This document shows positions 40,970 to 49,726 of a stretch of 64,000 bases of DNA, one piece after another. The notes under the pieces are model-generated. The model worked only from the letters and a program-made list of their open reading frames with translations. It searched no databases and had not been told where the DNA came from. Origin of the DNA: a virus; the IMG/VR virus record IMGVR_UViG_3300042561_001059, positions 19,535 through 83,534 of that record. One strand, 5' to 3'. The number at the start of each line of letters is the position of its first letter. Position 1 is the first letter of the stretch. A program made the translations under genes and the position numbers.

Positions 40970-41260
40970 AAACTCTCTATCGTCATCTTCATCATCCTCA
41001 TCATCTTCATCTCCTTCGCACATCATTGCCAGCTCAACTAATTCCAGTTGGGTTGGCAAATCAAATTCAAGTTCAATATTTTCATCAGCAAGAATATCCT
41101 TAACAGCAGCCCACTCGATCAAACGGCGCTGATAAAGGTTTAAAAGAGCAGCGTAAAGTTGATCCCAAGTCATTTCTTGGGCTTCCAGCTCTGCTTTACG
41201 CATTGCAAACTGCAATTGAAGCGGTAGCTCTAATTCGCGGGGACGAACTGTCTCTTCCAT
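40958..41260 (-). CDS. Helical acidic protein, possibly NblA-like, 100 aa
   Basis: Residues ~10-60 form two helices (LQLQFAMRKAELEAQEMTW, then LYAALLNLYQRRLIEWAAV) that recall the NblA phycobilisome-degradation fold: LxLxxQF, a polar turn, then a long helix. NblA is about 60 aa; here an acidic tail with Asp/Glu runs follows. ATG 41260 is preferred. If right, it could divert phycobilisome protein to phage use, but the similarity is weak. Confidence 0.4.
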   Translation of the reverse strand: MEETVRPRELELPLQLQFAMRKAELEAQEMTWDQLYAALLNLYQRRLIEWAAVKDILADENIELEFDLPTQLELVELAMMCEGDEDDEDDEDDDREFSVF

Positions 41261-41285
41261 TTCTGTTTGCTGATCTCCAAATATT

Positions 41286-41951
41286 CTAATCCCAAGAAGC
41301 AAACTCGGTATCGGTTTCTTCGTAGTCGATGTCTGATTCTAAGAAATGCTCCTTACTAAAACAGTTTGAGAACTCTGCCAAAATATAGGGATTGCTGTTT
41401 GCTTCCAGGTTTCTGATCGCCTGTATTTGATGTTTGGCACCCGAATAAGTTCTGAATGCGTTAAGCAAAATCTCACCAGGTTGACAAACAGGCTTCTTGA
41501 CTTCCAGGAGAAACAGGTGGGCTTCTTCTCTACGTCTATCTACCAGGCCGCCAATCACCTTGTGGTACGGATCAAAAATCCAATGGGTGATTTCTTCTGC
41601 CGCCTGGCCCCAATTTTCGTTTTCAATTGCGTCAATAATTTCACTATATAAGAATGGTTCCCATCCAATGGAATGAATGAAAGAAATAAGAGCTTCCTTC
41701 ATGGAAGGGTCAAGACCTAGATTTAAACGTGTCAGTTCATCATCGATAAGCTCTACTTCGTGAAGCAAATATTCAAGAGCTTTGTGTTGTGTACAGCGAT
41801 GTCCTTGTTTTACTGGGGAACCGTCTGGGTAATACTGTGTTCCATAACCAAAAGTATAGGGAGCGCAACCTGTGCTTACATCCGGGTATGCTTTTTCGCT
41901 ATACCCCTCATATTTTTTGATGATATTAATGGCACGCAAAAAATCGGCCAT
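41286..41951 (-). CDS. GH24 phage lysozyme, 221 aa
   Basis: Muramidase of the T4 type. The catalytic triad region reads KKYEGYSEKAYPD (Glu15, Asp24, nine apart as in T4 lysozyme Glu11/Asp20) and YTFGYGT (Thr33, after a short insertion). GGLVDRRREEAHLF is the typical C-terminal helix. About 60 extra residues follow the domain. It is the second muralytic gene besides the endolysin at 26260 and may be virion-associated. Confidence 0.85.
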   Translation of the reverse strand: MADFLRAINIIKKYEGYSEKAYPDVSTGCAPYTFGYGTQYYPDGSPVKQGHRCTQHKALEYLLHEVELIDDELTRLNLGLDPSMKEALISFIHSIGWEPFLYSEIIDAIENENWGQAAEEITHWIFDPYHKVIGGLVDRRREEAHLFLLEVKKPVCQPGEILLNAFRTYSGAKHQIQAIRNLEANSNPYILAEFSNCFSKEHFLESDIDYEETDTEFASWD

Positions 41952-42000
41952 GGAAAGTACAGCAATTACTCTCCATAATAGTGTTAATTAAATTAAAGTG

Positions 42001-42129
42001 TTAACCTTTGCCTTGCCCTCTGGACTTTTTACGTCCATGAGAAGGTTTGGAATTCTGTCCTTGACCTTGCCTCGTGAGCTTGGGTTGTGATTCTTTTTTC
42101 TGAATCGTGTTGCCTTTTACTTTACCCAT
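42001..42129 (-). CDS. Small basic protein, 42 aa
   Basis: Lys/Gln/Gly-rich peptide (MGKVKGNTIQKKES..., ending GRKKSRGQGKG). Lies 5 nt after the next gene upstream in the same run. Likely a nucleic-acid-binding peptide; evidence is composition only. Confidence 0.5.
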   Translation of the reverse strand: MGKVKGNTIQKKESQPKLTRQGQGQNSKPSHGRKKSRGQGKG

Positions 42130-42134
42130 TTAAG

Positions 42135-42434
42135 TCACCATTTTTCACGATTTGCCCAATAGGCAGCGGACATTTTTCCTTTGGCAATATTTTTGGAGTG
42201 CCTAGCTTTAAAACTTTCTCTGCGTTTGCGATATGATTCTGATTCACCTTCTTTTTTGGGACTGCCACTAACTCCTTGTTGGCCAAAGCGAATAATTTTT
42301 TCTTTTCCACTCTCACACGCTTTAACTACATGGGATTTTGTGGGGTGCCCAGGGGTTTTCTTTGGTTTGTTGCAAGGCATTGAGTCCTTGTGTAATTTTG
42401 CCGCAGTAGCAGCTTTTTTACGTTTATCAGGCAT
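42135..42434 (-). CDS. Basic DUF6321-like phage protein, 99 aa
   Basis: The core KEKIIRFGQQGVSGSP and FKARHSKNIAKGKMSAAYWA is a pattern I recall from many large DNA phages (DUF6321-like), function unknown. Strongly basic with a Cys in MPCNKP. ATG 42434 overlaps the stop of the upstream giant gene. Confidence 0.75.
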   Translation of the reverse strand: MPDKRKKAATAAKLHKDSMPCNKPKKTPGHPTKSHVVKACESGKEKIIRFGQQGVSGSPKKEGESESYRKRRESFKARHSKNIAKGKMSAAYWANREKW

Positions 42435-45013
42435 CAACCAAATCCCTTAAATAAAGAAGTGAACTCATCCAGGAAGCCTTGACCAGATTTAGATTTTCCT
42501 GGTAGTTCTTCATCTAAGTCAATTGTAAAATAACTTGTACTTGGCTCAGACGTTTCTTCTGTATCTTCTGTGCCTGTATCAAAGAAACTTTCAAGAGTCT
42601 CAAGAGAGGCATATGGGTTTTCAAGATCTAGACCTGTAGTTTTTAACGCTTCATCCCTACCTGCTTTTGTTAAGGCAATTTGTTCGGACCTATCTATATC
42701 AGGGAAAAAGTTTTCGTAAAACTCATCTTCTGTTCCCTGGAACCCAGAGGATTGAAATATTTTATAAAGTTCAGTATCTGCTTTAATTGTGGCATCAGGT
42801 TTGTAATCTTCTGGTCGCTCAATATAAGTAACACCCAAAAGTTCTTGGGTGGGTTTTTGTCTTTTTTCATTAAGATACTTGATGTTCTCACGGATTTCCT
42901 GTGCTGATCCCGTTCTTAATGCTTCAACAATATATGCGCGTAAGTCATCGATTGTTCCTTTGAAATCAGTAAGTCCATATCTTTTTAATACGTCTTCCCA
43001 TGTTGTCTTGTCGTCTGGATTCAAGCCTTTTAACATCTCATCTGCAAACTCTTCAGGCAAGAGGAAAGGTCCAAACACTAACTCAGTATTCTCAACTTTA
43101 TTTTTTACAGCCGGAAGAATATCGTTATAAATAAAGTCATTGATTTTACCAGCATTTAAATAATCTTCAGCGGAATCATACCCTCGCCCTTGACCTCTGA
43201 TCTGATAATGCATCTTCGCAAACTGCTCTTTATTATTAACATCTACACCAAAACGATACGCCTGAGAGGTCCAATAAGGATCTCCACGCTTTGCTGCTTC
43301 CCAATCTCCTTGAACAGTTCTAGCTTGTTCTGAATAAACTTCTTGCTTGCCAATGTTACCCGTTGGGTTGATATAAAAATCAGCATTAAAATAACGAGTG
43401 GCAGCATTTTGAATTTCATTAAGATATTGTGTTGCTTTAAGATCGGCAATCTGCTTGGCAGCGTTAGCAAGATCTTGTGTTTGAAATGGGTTCTGTTCAT
43501 CTTCTTTAACGTCAATGTAATCAACAAATTCGTTCATTGATTTCGATTGATTAAAGCGAGGAATCAGATAAGTATCTAAAAACTTTCTGGCAAACTGCCC
43601 TTCAATTTTTAAGTTTTCACTTGCCGTTCCAGCATCAAGACCGAGTTGTATCTCTTCGTCGTAACGTGTTTTCAACGCATTATCAAACCACTGTTGCCAG
43701 TTGTAAGTAACAGAGTTATTTATTCCACTGATTCCTTGGAGCGACTTCTCTAAAGACTCTTGTCCCTTGTTGCCACCAAGAAAAGACCATACGCCACCAA
43801 CTCCGGAATCGCCCAGAATTGAATTGGCTAGATCCTTGTTTAAATTTGTAATTTCACCAAAAGCACCAAAGCCCGAGAACATTGCTAATTCTTGTTCTTT
43901 TGCTTTTGCTTTCTTCATTTCAGCAATTGTTTCTTTTAAAACATCTTGCGTCAATGCTTTAAATTTTTTAACGTCTCTAAGTGTTCTTTCTCCAATTGCT
44001 AATTCAACTTCACCTTCTAATCCTTCGCCAAGCTGAAGATCCCTAGCTTGTTGCATCTCGAGATCTGTTGGTCTTTTCTCCGTATAAGAATTAGCAGCAG
44101 AGAGTTGTTCCGCTGGATTGGCGCGTCTATTCTCGTATCTACCAGTAGCAGTGTAATGATATAAATAAAAACTACCTTCGCTATCAAATCGACCAAGAAT
44201 ATCTAAGTCGTCATTTCTTGCTGCGTTACGCCAGGCATCAGCTACGTCTGGGTATGTGTTCCGGTAAAAGTTTGAATCAAAGTCTCCATAGGGTGGCTTA
44301 GCCCCTAAAGATGTGCTCCAGGGTTGGAGCTTTTCAGTTGAGTAGTATCTTTTGAAGTTATCTTCAATTGATCTTTTTAAATCATCGCTAACTCCCGAAA
44401 TACCTCTAATTAAATTTCTTTGCTGTACATAGTCACCGCCGCGAGTAGAGTTAACGGCTTGCATTGTACGATCGTAAGCCGCATTCTTCGCTCTATTTTC
44501 ATTTTCTTCCTTTTGTACTTTTTCATTTTCAACTCTATTTCTTTCATTTAAATCTCTATTTCGATTACTGTAATAAGTAATTTCATATGCTTTTTGATTA
44601 ACTGGATTTGCAATGCCACTTAAAGCGGACTCAAGATCTTGAGTTTCTACATTTCCTCCATAAACATTGGTGTCAACATTGACGCCAAGAGAGCGTAGAG
44701 CACCAGCAATAGCCCAAGTCGCCCCATTCCTATCAACGTCTCTAGGATCTACGTTAAACCTGATTTCTCTAGTTGGATAAAGAGGATTACCCGATTCATC
44801 AGTTGGTATTCCATAGTCTACCAATCTGGTAATCGTTGTCCCAGGCTGGTATGGGTCGTCTATAAATGAAAATGGAGGAGGTGAATCATAAACAGATACC
44901 GTCACTGGTATTGGCTGATCTGCCGTTGGATAATCGGTTCTTAGGCGTGGAATATTTTCCCGCTCGCGAATAACATTCCATCTGCGGGCACCAGCATCAT
45001 ATGAAATTCCCAT
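42434..45013 (-). CDS. Large internal virion-type protein, 859 aa
   Basis: The largest gene of the right half after the fibre. Long helical, charged stretches (ENEKVQKEENENRAKNAAYD) and many YxxxxPDxxxxW-type segments; FYRNTYPDVADAW...YHYTATGRYENR resembles a short domain repeated in secreted and virion proteins. No tape-measure-like coiled coil or membrane span. Could be an internal core or ejection protein. Shares style with the 318-aa protein at 62714. Confidence 0.6.
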   Translation of the reverse strand: MGISYDAGARRWNVIRERENIPRLRTDYPTADQPIPVTVSVYDSPPPFSFIDDPYQPGTTITRLVDYGIPTDESGNPLYPTREIRFNVDPRDVDRNGATWAIAGALRSLGVNVDTNVYGGNVETQDLESALSGIANPVNQKAYEITYYSNRNRDLNERNRVENEKVQKEENENRAKNAAYDRTMQAVNSTRGGDYVQQRNLIRGISGVSDDLKRSIEDNFKRYYSTEKLQPWSTSLGAKPPYGDFDSNFYRNTYPDVADAWRNAARNDDLDILGRFDSEGSFYLYHYTATGRYENRRANPAEQLSAANSYTEKRPTDLEMQQARDLQLGEGLEGEVELAIGERTLRDVKKFKALTQDVLKETIAEMKKAKAKEQELAMFSGFGAFGEITNLNKDLANSILGDSGVGGVWSFLGGNKGQESLEKSLQGISGINNSVTYNWQQWFDNALKTRYDEEIQLGLDAGTASENLKIEGQFARKFLDTYLIPRFNQSKSMNEFVDYIDVKEDEQNPFQTQDLANAAKQIADLKATQYLNEIQNAATRYFNADFYINPTGNIGKQEVYSEQARTVQGDWEAAKRGDPYWTSQAYRFGVDVNNKEQFAKMHYQIRGQGRGYDSAEDYLNAGKINDFIYNDILPAVKNKVENTELVFGPFLLPEEFADEMLKGLNPDDKTTWEDVLKRYGLTDFKGTIDDLRAYIVEALRTGSAQEIRENIKYLNEKRQKPTQELLGVTYIERPEDYKPDATIKADTELYKIFQSSGFQGTEDEFYENFFPDIDRSEQIALTKAGRDEALKTTGLDLENPYASLETLESFFDTGTEDTEETSEPSTSYFTIDLDEELPGKSKSGQGFLDEFTSLFKGFG

Positions 45014-45014
45014 A

Positions 45015-45377
45015 TCACACAGCCGGTTTCAATACTGAAGATTGGTAGTAACAGATATCAACAACTTCTTGTGACATCCATGCTTTTATTTTTTCCATCC
45101 TAACCTGAGTAAAGAATTCTTGCTGCTTGTACCACTCTTCAACCTCAGTACTTCCTTTATTGCTATTGCAGCGTCTACATGCAGGAATTAAGTTATTTCT
45201 ATTACTTGACCCAGACTTAAATCTAGGGACAATATGATCAAGGCTCGTTGCAAAATCTTCGCAATAAGCACACTTGCTTTCCCATTCTTCGTAGATAGAT
45301 TCTCTAAACTTTCTTTTTGCTAACCTTGGAGTTAATTCGACCAGCAGAGCAAGAGGCGCGTGCTCGTCATGGAACAT
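45015..45377 (-). CDS. HNH endonuclease, 120 aa
   Basis: Complete HNH domain: CAYCEDFATSLDHIVPRFKS, NNLIPACRRCNSNKG. The two CxxC pairs bind zinc, and the DH and N residues form the active site. A WYKQQEFFTQVRMEKI tail is typical of the cyanophage members. In virion gene clusters HNH proteins can support packaging, but homing is equally possible. One base separates it from the 859-aa gene. Confidence 0.9.
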   Translation of the reverse strand: MFHDEHAPLALLVELTPRLAKRKFRESIYEEWESKCAYCEDFATSLDHIVPRFKSGSSNRNNLIPACRRCNSNKGSTEVEEWYKQQEFFTQVRMEKIKAWMSQEVVDICYYQSSVLKPAV

Positions 45378-45390
45378 ACTCTTTAGTTGC

Positions 45391-45405
45391 CGTTACCTTA
45401 TTCTA
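45391..45405 (-). promoter_or_regulatory. Promoter-like motif TAGAATAAGGTAACG
   Basis: Minus-strand copy of the TAGAATAA motif, 13 nt before the HNH gene's ATG (spacer CAACTAAAGAGT). It would drive the HNH and 859-aa genes. Confidence 0.45.
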
Positions 45406-45449
45406 AGATTCCTAAGCCAATCTTAAATTTTAAAATTTCATAAAGACCC

Positions 45450-45477
45450 TTGACAGAACCTTTTATATCGGTAGTGT
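45450..45477 (+). promoter_or_regulatory. Possible promoter of the 45502 regulator gene
   Basis: A perfect -35 box TTGACA (45450-45455) is followed 16 nt later by TAGTGT (45472-45477), a poor -10, and TATATC slightly further on. The position, 25 nt before an HTH gene, is right for a host-type promoter, though the -10 is weak. Confidence 0.4.
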
Positions 45478-45501
45478 ATATCTGAACACGCCCTGATTTT
45501 T

Positions 45502-45774
45502 ATGGCGGCATCAACAGGTTGGGTTTCAGCCAACAAAGCGTGCGAGTCCCTGGGACTGGACAAAAAAACGCTCTTCAAAATGCGCGATGATGGAACCCTT
45601 CGTTTGGGACCCCATTATGCCGCATTTAAAGATACGTTCTCCCGTGACTCCTATCGCTGGAACCTTAATAGCGTGCGGAAAGAACTAAGGAAAAAGGGGA
45701 TTGCGTTTGCTGATCCTCTTTCTTCGGTAGGTACAACCCTTTCCTCAACTGATACGCAAGCTGTAAATCAGTAA
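45502..45774 (+). CDS. Helix-turn-helix regulator / excisionase-like, 90 aa
   Basis: Residues ~6-40 fit an excisionase/MerR-like HTH: WVSANKACESLGLDKKTLFK followed by MRDDGTL. The tail after residue 70 is Ser/Thr-rich and overlaps the convergent gene by 110 nt. It could be an early regulator or directionality factor for the integrase. No target is known; a palindrome at 46179 and AAACCTT repeats at 46130 are nearby candidates. Confidence 0.7.
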   Translation: MAASTGWVSANKACESLGLDKKTLFKMRDDGTLRLGPHYAAFKDTFSRDSYRWNLNSVRKELRKKGIAFADPLSSVGTTLSSTDTQAVNQ

Positions 45775-46105
45775 GGTTCAAGGAAACCTTTTGTGTTTCA
45801 ATAGCCTTATTCAATTTGCTCTTAATCTTTTCAAAGCAGTCTTCAATATCTGAAGGCTGCTTTTCTTTTAGCTGAAATAAAAATGTCCACTGAGGATGTA
45901 TTGGTTTGATTTCTTTCTTTTTGGTACAGATTTTAATTGTGTTATTTAAATTCCATTTAAAATCTTTTAACTCTTTCGGATGAACGCCGTAGGTAGCGAT
46001 CATCCCATAGAGCCAGGCTGCCGAACCAAAACCTTTAATTCTAGATAGCTGAAAGTAGTCGTCTACTATCGCCTGATCAGGCGGCGGGGGATGGATTGGT
46101 TTCAT
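45665..46105 (-). CDS. Possible tyrosine-recombinase remnant, 146 aa
   Basis: The segment AAWLYGMIATYGVHPKEL with a later KKKEIKPIHPQWTFLF recalls the catalytic core of small cyanobacterial integrase-like proteins. The box I Arg is His and no HxxR or Tyr box is seen, so it would be inactive. Its last 110 nt overlap the convergent HTH gene. It could also be an unrelated DNA-binding protein. Confidence 0.45.
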   Translation of the reverse strand: MKPIHPPPPDQAIVDDYFQLSRIKGFGSAAWLYGMIATYGVHPKELKDFKWNLNNTIKICTKKKEIKPIHPQWTFLFQLKEKQPSDIEDCFEKIKSKLNKAIETQKVSLNLTDLQLAYQLRKGLYLPKKEDQQTQSPFSLVLSARY

Positions 46106-46129
46106 TGGTCTCTGGCGTGTAGGCCAATC

Positions 46130-46143
46130 AAACCTTAAACCTT
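46130..46143. repeat. Tandem repeat AAACCTT x2
   Basis: Two adjacent 7-bp copies in the leader of the 45665-46105 gene, about 25 nt before its ATG. Possible protein-binding half-sites. Confidence 0.35.
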
Positions 46144-46178
46144 ACCAGGCCCAGGGACGCATATAAAGGAAAATCTTT

Positions 46179-46198
46179 TTGAGTCTTAATAGACTCAA
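46179..46198. repeat. Palindrome TTGAGTC-TTAATA-GACTCAA
   Basis: A 7-bp inverted repeat with a 6-nt AT-only centre, lying between two minus-strand genes. No T run follows on the minus strand (A run instead). Size and symmetry suit a dimeric repressor operator. On the plus strand, T bases precede it rather than follow. Confidence 0.5.
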
Positions 46199-46210
46199 TA
46201 CAAGTATACA

Positions 46211-47737
46211 CTAATTCAACATTGTAAAGTTTTCTATTAATATTTTATTTGTTGCAATGTTAAACAATTTTTGAATTACGGGAAACAAAATAGGAGACTG
46301 AGCATTATAAGGAGGAACATCCATAACAGAAAGAGAACGAACAGTTTTTAAATATTCTCTATCTTTTTGAATTTTAATTTCTGTTTGTTTTACAAGTTTT
46401 TGCTCCCATTCAACCATGCCAGTAATTCCTACAGGAAAATCAGACGGTTCTGGAGGGAATAATTTATCTCTAAATTTAAGGGCGTAAATATGTTTGCAAT
46501 ACCTCAACTCGTCTAGTAGTGGTGTCCAGTTATCTGAAATCGAAAGAATAACGTCTTGGGGAATTGAGTTGCCATCAGTCACTGATAAAAATGAACTGTA
46601 ATCATCGTATCCAGGCATACCTTCTGCTGTAGATCCAGGAGTAGAAATGTTAGAGGTACTTCTTTTATAGATTGAACCAAACTCTCTATATACTCCAGGG
46701 TTATCTCGTGTTGCCTTTAAATCTGTGTTAGATGCATTAGTAACCGTGTAATCTAATTCAAATCCTTTAGGTGCATAAATATCTAAATTACGATTTACAC
46801 CTGGTTCGGTCATTGCACTGTTATCAACAACACCGTCAACTTGAGTAACCTCAAAACGACCCGGCTTAATAACAGATGCTCTTGTTCGGGGAAATTGCTT
46901 TTGATTTGAATTTGATTGACCCATTACAAATGAATAATCTCTTCTTGTAAAATCTTGACAAGTGCATGCGTACCTCGAACCTGTGATCAAGAATCTTCCC
47001 GGAGTAAAGCCAACGGGAGAGGGTGAAATAAATTGTTTATCCGGTGATACATAAACAGATCCAGCTTTTTTAAATGTCAAAACACCTGTATCTTGATTAA
47101 TTGCAACAACTACAGCTTGAACATATCCATATCTAGTTTGTGTTTGCGGGTTAATTGTATTACTTGTAATAATAATCCCATCTTCAACAAGAATGCGATC
47201 TTCAAAAATCTCTGTATTAGCAGGTTTTAAACCATTAATTTCCCCTGAAACTGGTATATAAAATGGAGCTGGAAGTGGGTTTGCAGAACTCCAAGTTCCT
47301 GCTAACTTTATATACCAATAAATTAAATCTTCTGTAACACTTTCAACGAATAGTTTTTGAGTGCTAACTGGGTCTGTTAGTTTATCTGTACGAACAGAAC
47401 CCGCATAACGCCAAATTGCCCAGTGCATCCCAAGTTCTTTATTACTTGTTGGAAAACCAACGAATGCGCCAGAAATTACAGTGTTTGGATTTCCAGGACT
47501 TGCGGTATTTGGTGCTTCATAATTAAATGAAAATGTATATTCGTTGTTATATGTGTAAGCATTTGCAAGTTCGTATCCTTTTCTCCACCTAGACCAAGCC
47601 GACTCTCTATTGGCAGCGTAGATTGAATCTGGAACACTACCCTTAGAGAATTCCGTTGTAATTGGCTTAATAATACCAGGATTAAATGGCTTTACTTTTT
47701 GGAAATCACCAAAGTTATTACCACTTTTTTTGGCCAT
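46211..47737 (-). CDS. Virion structural protein, 508 aa
   Basis: Large beta-rich protein with CTCQDFTRRDYSFVM and ELRYCKHIYALKF, which I recall from cyanophage structural proteins. No signal peptide or membrane span. It sits 3 nt after another structural gene. A tail-tube, tail-completion or neck role is likely but undetermined. Confidence 0.6.
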   Translation of the reverse strand: MAKKSGNNFGDFQKVKPFNPGIIKPITTEFSKGSVPDSIYAANRESAWSRWRKGYELANAYTYNNEYTFSFNYEAPNTASPGNPNTVISGAFVGFPTSNKELGMHWAIWRYAGSVRTDKLTDPVSTQKLFVESVTEDLIYWYIKLAGTWSSANPLPAPFYIPVSGEINGLKPANTEIFEDRILVEDGIIITSNTINPQTQTRYGYVQAVVVAINQDTGVLTFKKAGSVYVSPDKQFISPSPVGFTPGRFLITGSRYACTCQDFTRRDYSFVMGQSNSNQKQFPRTRASVIKPGRFEVTQVDGVVDNSAMTEPGVNRNLDIYAPKGFELDYTVTNASNTDLKATRDNPGVYREFGSIYKRSTSNISTPGSTAEGMPGYDDYSSFLSVTDGNSIPQDVILSISDNWTPLLDELRYCKHIYALKFRDKLFPPEPSDFPVGITGMVEWEQKLVKQTEIKIQKDREYLKTVRSLSVMDVPPYNAQSPILFPVIQKLFNIATNKILIENFTMLN

Positions 47738-47740
47738 TTA

Positions 47741-48520
47741 TCAGAAGAATCCACCCTGAGCAGTTACGTGAGCACCAGGAATATATCCGGAAATGTTAGG
47801 GCCGTCAGGGAAAACGCCAACGTAAATGCGATCGCCACGCTCTAAATAAATTCCTTTATTTCGTAAAGGAGAAGCATTACCAAGACCAGTGGTATTGCCA
47901 GCAGAAACAGTAGGGGCACTCAACTCAGGCATAACGTCTGAGCAGTCTACTCGCTGGGTATTTGCAGGGACTTGTTTTGCGAAGATAACTTTGTAATCAC
48001 CAGATGCGGGCACCGGGTTGGTCGTACCCCTGGTCTGATAGAAAACAAAAGTTACCTCAGGTTGATACGCATAATTAACCCCGTTAAACACAAAGCCACT
48101 ACTGGTACCACCCGAATAAACAAGCGAAGTATTAATTCCAGTTAATGTTGTTGCGCCTGTGTAAGTGTAGTAACCAAACCCACTTGCTGCTGGGGTAGAT
48201 AAAACGCCCGTTTGAAAAATTAAAACGACTTGACCACTGACAAATGAAACGACAGTTCCAGAGGTTGTAGAAGAAACAACGTAATCAGCATCCCTGTAGT
48301 AGTCGTTCCTGACAATAGAGATTGAATCAATTACGCCGCCATTATTATTATCTTCACTTAAAGAAGCATCCATGTCAACCAGGATTGCCGGGACCTGACC
48401 ACCCTGCACAAAGAGAGTGTTATTGGTTGCACTGCCAGCAATCTGAGTTGTCACCCTGACCGAATCGTAAAGCGGCCTGTCAATAAAGAGGGGACTTTTG
48501 TTGGTAGCGGTTGACGACAT
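47741..48520 (-). CDS. Virion structural protein, 259 aa
   Basis: Ser/Thr/Gly/Val-rich beta protein with LFVQGGQVPAILVDM and RGDRIYVGVFPDGPN, ending AHVTAQGGFF. Composition like capsid decoration or tail proteins. GC and codon use are slightly richer than neighbours, like the capsid gene, hinting at high expression. A TATAATAAAAC stretch lies upstream. Confidence 0.55.
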   Translation of the reverse strand: MSSTATNKSPLFIDRPLYDSVRVTTQIAGSATNNTLFVQGGQVPAILVDMDASLSEDNNNGGVIDSISIVRNDYYRDADYVVSSTTSGTVVSFVSGQVVLIFQTGVLSTPAASGFGYYTYTGATTLTGINTSLVYSGGTSSGFVFNGVNYAYQPEVTFVFYQTRGTTNPVPASGDYKVIFAKQVPANTQRVDCSDVMPELSAPTVSAGNTTGLGNASPLRNKGIYLERGDRIYVGVFPDGPNISGYIPGAHVTAQGGFF

Positions 48521-48556
48521 GTAGCCTTACCTGATATTAGTTTTATTATAGGTTAT

Positions 48557-48820
48557 TTAGATGCCTGCGTATCCACTTAAATTCCCAAAAGGAGTATCGG
48601 GCATTTTTGCTGTTGAGCGGAAGAGTCTTTCTGGATCTCCTTGTAGAGCTAAAAAGTTTTGGAATAAATTAATATTTTCCTTCGGTTGAAATTTAAATCT
48701 TTTATTTCGTATATATTCTGTAGCTAACTGTGGATATTGTTGATATTCACTTAGACCAGCACGAGCCACGTCCCCAGGAAGATAGCCGTCGTAGTCAAGG
48801 TATTCAGAATAACGTGCCAT
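48557..48820 (-). CDS. Hypothetical virion-region protein, 87 aa
   Basis: Tyr/Gln-rich small protein (ARYSEYLDYDGYLPGD, YQQYPQLATEYIRNK). Not recognised. Starts on the last base of the gene upstream. Confidence 0.6.
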   Translation of the reverse strand: MARYSEYLDYDGYLPGDVARAGLSEYQQYPQLATEYIRNKRFKFQPKENINLFQNFLALQGDPERLFRSTAKMPDTPFGNLSGYAGI

Positions 48821-49491
48821 TATGCAAACTCCTCATCTTCAAAGAATTTACGATACGTATTTAAAAAAGTTTGGCTATCAGGAAGTGGCATGTCTTCTAC
48901 AGAAGAGAGACTTGGCATTGTTCCAACCATAGGTATATACTTCAAAATATTTTGAAGCAACGACTGCCCCTGCTGGTTCCCCTTCTCAACTTGAGTTGCA
49001 GCTACAGGTGCTACTGATTGCCCTGGTGCACCGCCAAGTTTTTCAAGAAGAGATTTTGCCGCCTTTGGATCTTTAGCAAAATAAAAGTTTCCGCGAGGAT
49101 CAAACATTACATCCTCGGGTCTTTTATTCTTCAGAAGAGATTGTCCCCTGAACTGAAGTGCGCCCCCATGCTTTTCAAGCACAGGACGCAACTTAGAAGG
49201 ATCTTCAAACTTCTGAAGCATCTGATCGTAACGAGACCCGTAAACCTTGCGGCCAAAACTAGGATCTGCTACTTGAGATGCGCTATAAGGATCGTTCGCA
49301 ACAAATTGAGAGGGAGCCTTAACAATGTCTACGATATTTTTACCGTATTTTCCCGTTTGTTTTCTTGAAAGAATTGTAGAAAAAACACCATAGGGATCTT
49401 GTCCAGGACCAGCCTCACCCAATGCTGTAAAAGCTGCAGCATAAAGTTCGGGGCTGGATAAACCTAAGAGCTGCGAAGTCTTTGGCGCCAT
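48820..49491 (-). CDS. Cell-wall hydrolase (SleB-like), virion-associated candidate, 223 aa
   Basis: Residues ~14-62 fit the SleB/Hydrolase_2 pattern: AAAFTALGEAGPGQDPYGVF (Glu26), ILSRKQTGKYG, and SQFVAND. These enzymes cut peptidoglycan. The C-terminal part is low-complexity and may anchor the protein in the virion. Placement among virion genes fits a role at DNA entry. Similarity is partial. Confidence 0.55.
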   Translation of the reverse strand: MAPKTSQLLGLSSPELYAAAFTALGEAGPGQDPYGVFSTILSRKQTGKYGKNIVDIVKAPSQFVANDPYSASQVADPSFGRKVYGSRYDQMLQKFEDPSKLRPVLEKHGGALQFRGQSLLKNKRPEDVMFDPRGNFYFAKDPKAAKSLLEKLGGAPGQSVAPVAATQVEKGNQQGQSLLQNILKYIPMVGTMPSLSSVEDMPLPDSQTFLNTYRKFFEDEEFA

Positions 49492-49504
49492 TTCAGTTTT
49501 TTCC

Positions 49505-49690
49505 TTATTCTCCTACCCAATTCGAATCTGCCTTAAGACCAGGGACGAATACTGCTTGAAGAGCCACAACTAAACTCAGTTTGGCAGTAAGACGGCGAAG
49601 GAAATTACGGCAAATAATCATTAGGTTAATGCAAGAACACTGGTCTCCGCAGATCAAAAGATCAATTACCCAGCAGGTGGACTTACCCAC
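49505..49690 (-). CDS. Hydrophobic small protein, 61 aa
   Basis: Cys-rich hydrophobic N-terminus (VIDLLICGDQCSCINLMII) and a hydrophobic LSLVVALQAVFVPGL segment, suggesting membrane association. It starts with GTG 49690 and ends 13 nt before the next ATG, after an AGGAGAATAAGG sequence that may serve both as ribosome site and promoter-like motif. An overlapping plus-strand frame is less convincing. Confidence 0.45.
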   Translation of the reverse strand: MGKSTCWVIDLLICGDQCSCINLMIICRNFLRRLTAKLSLVVALQAVFVPGLKADSNWVGE

Positions 49691-49726
49691 GAATGTGGCG
49701 CCAAGTAACCTTAGTTTACCAAAGGG

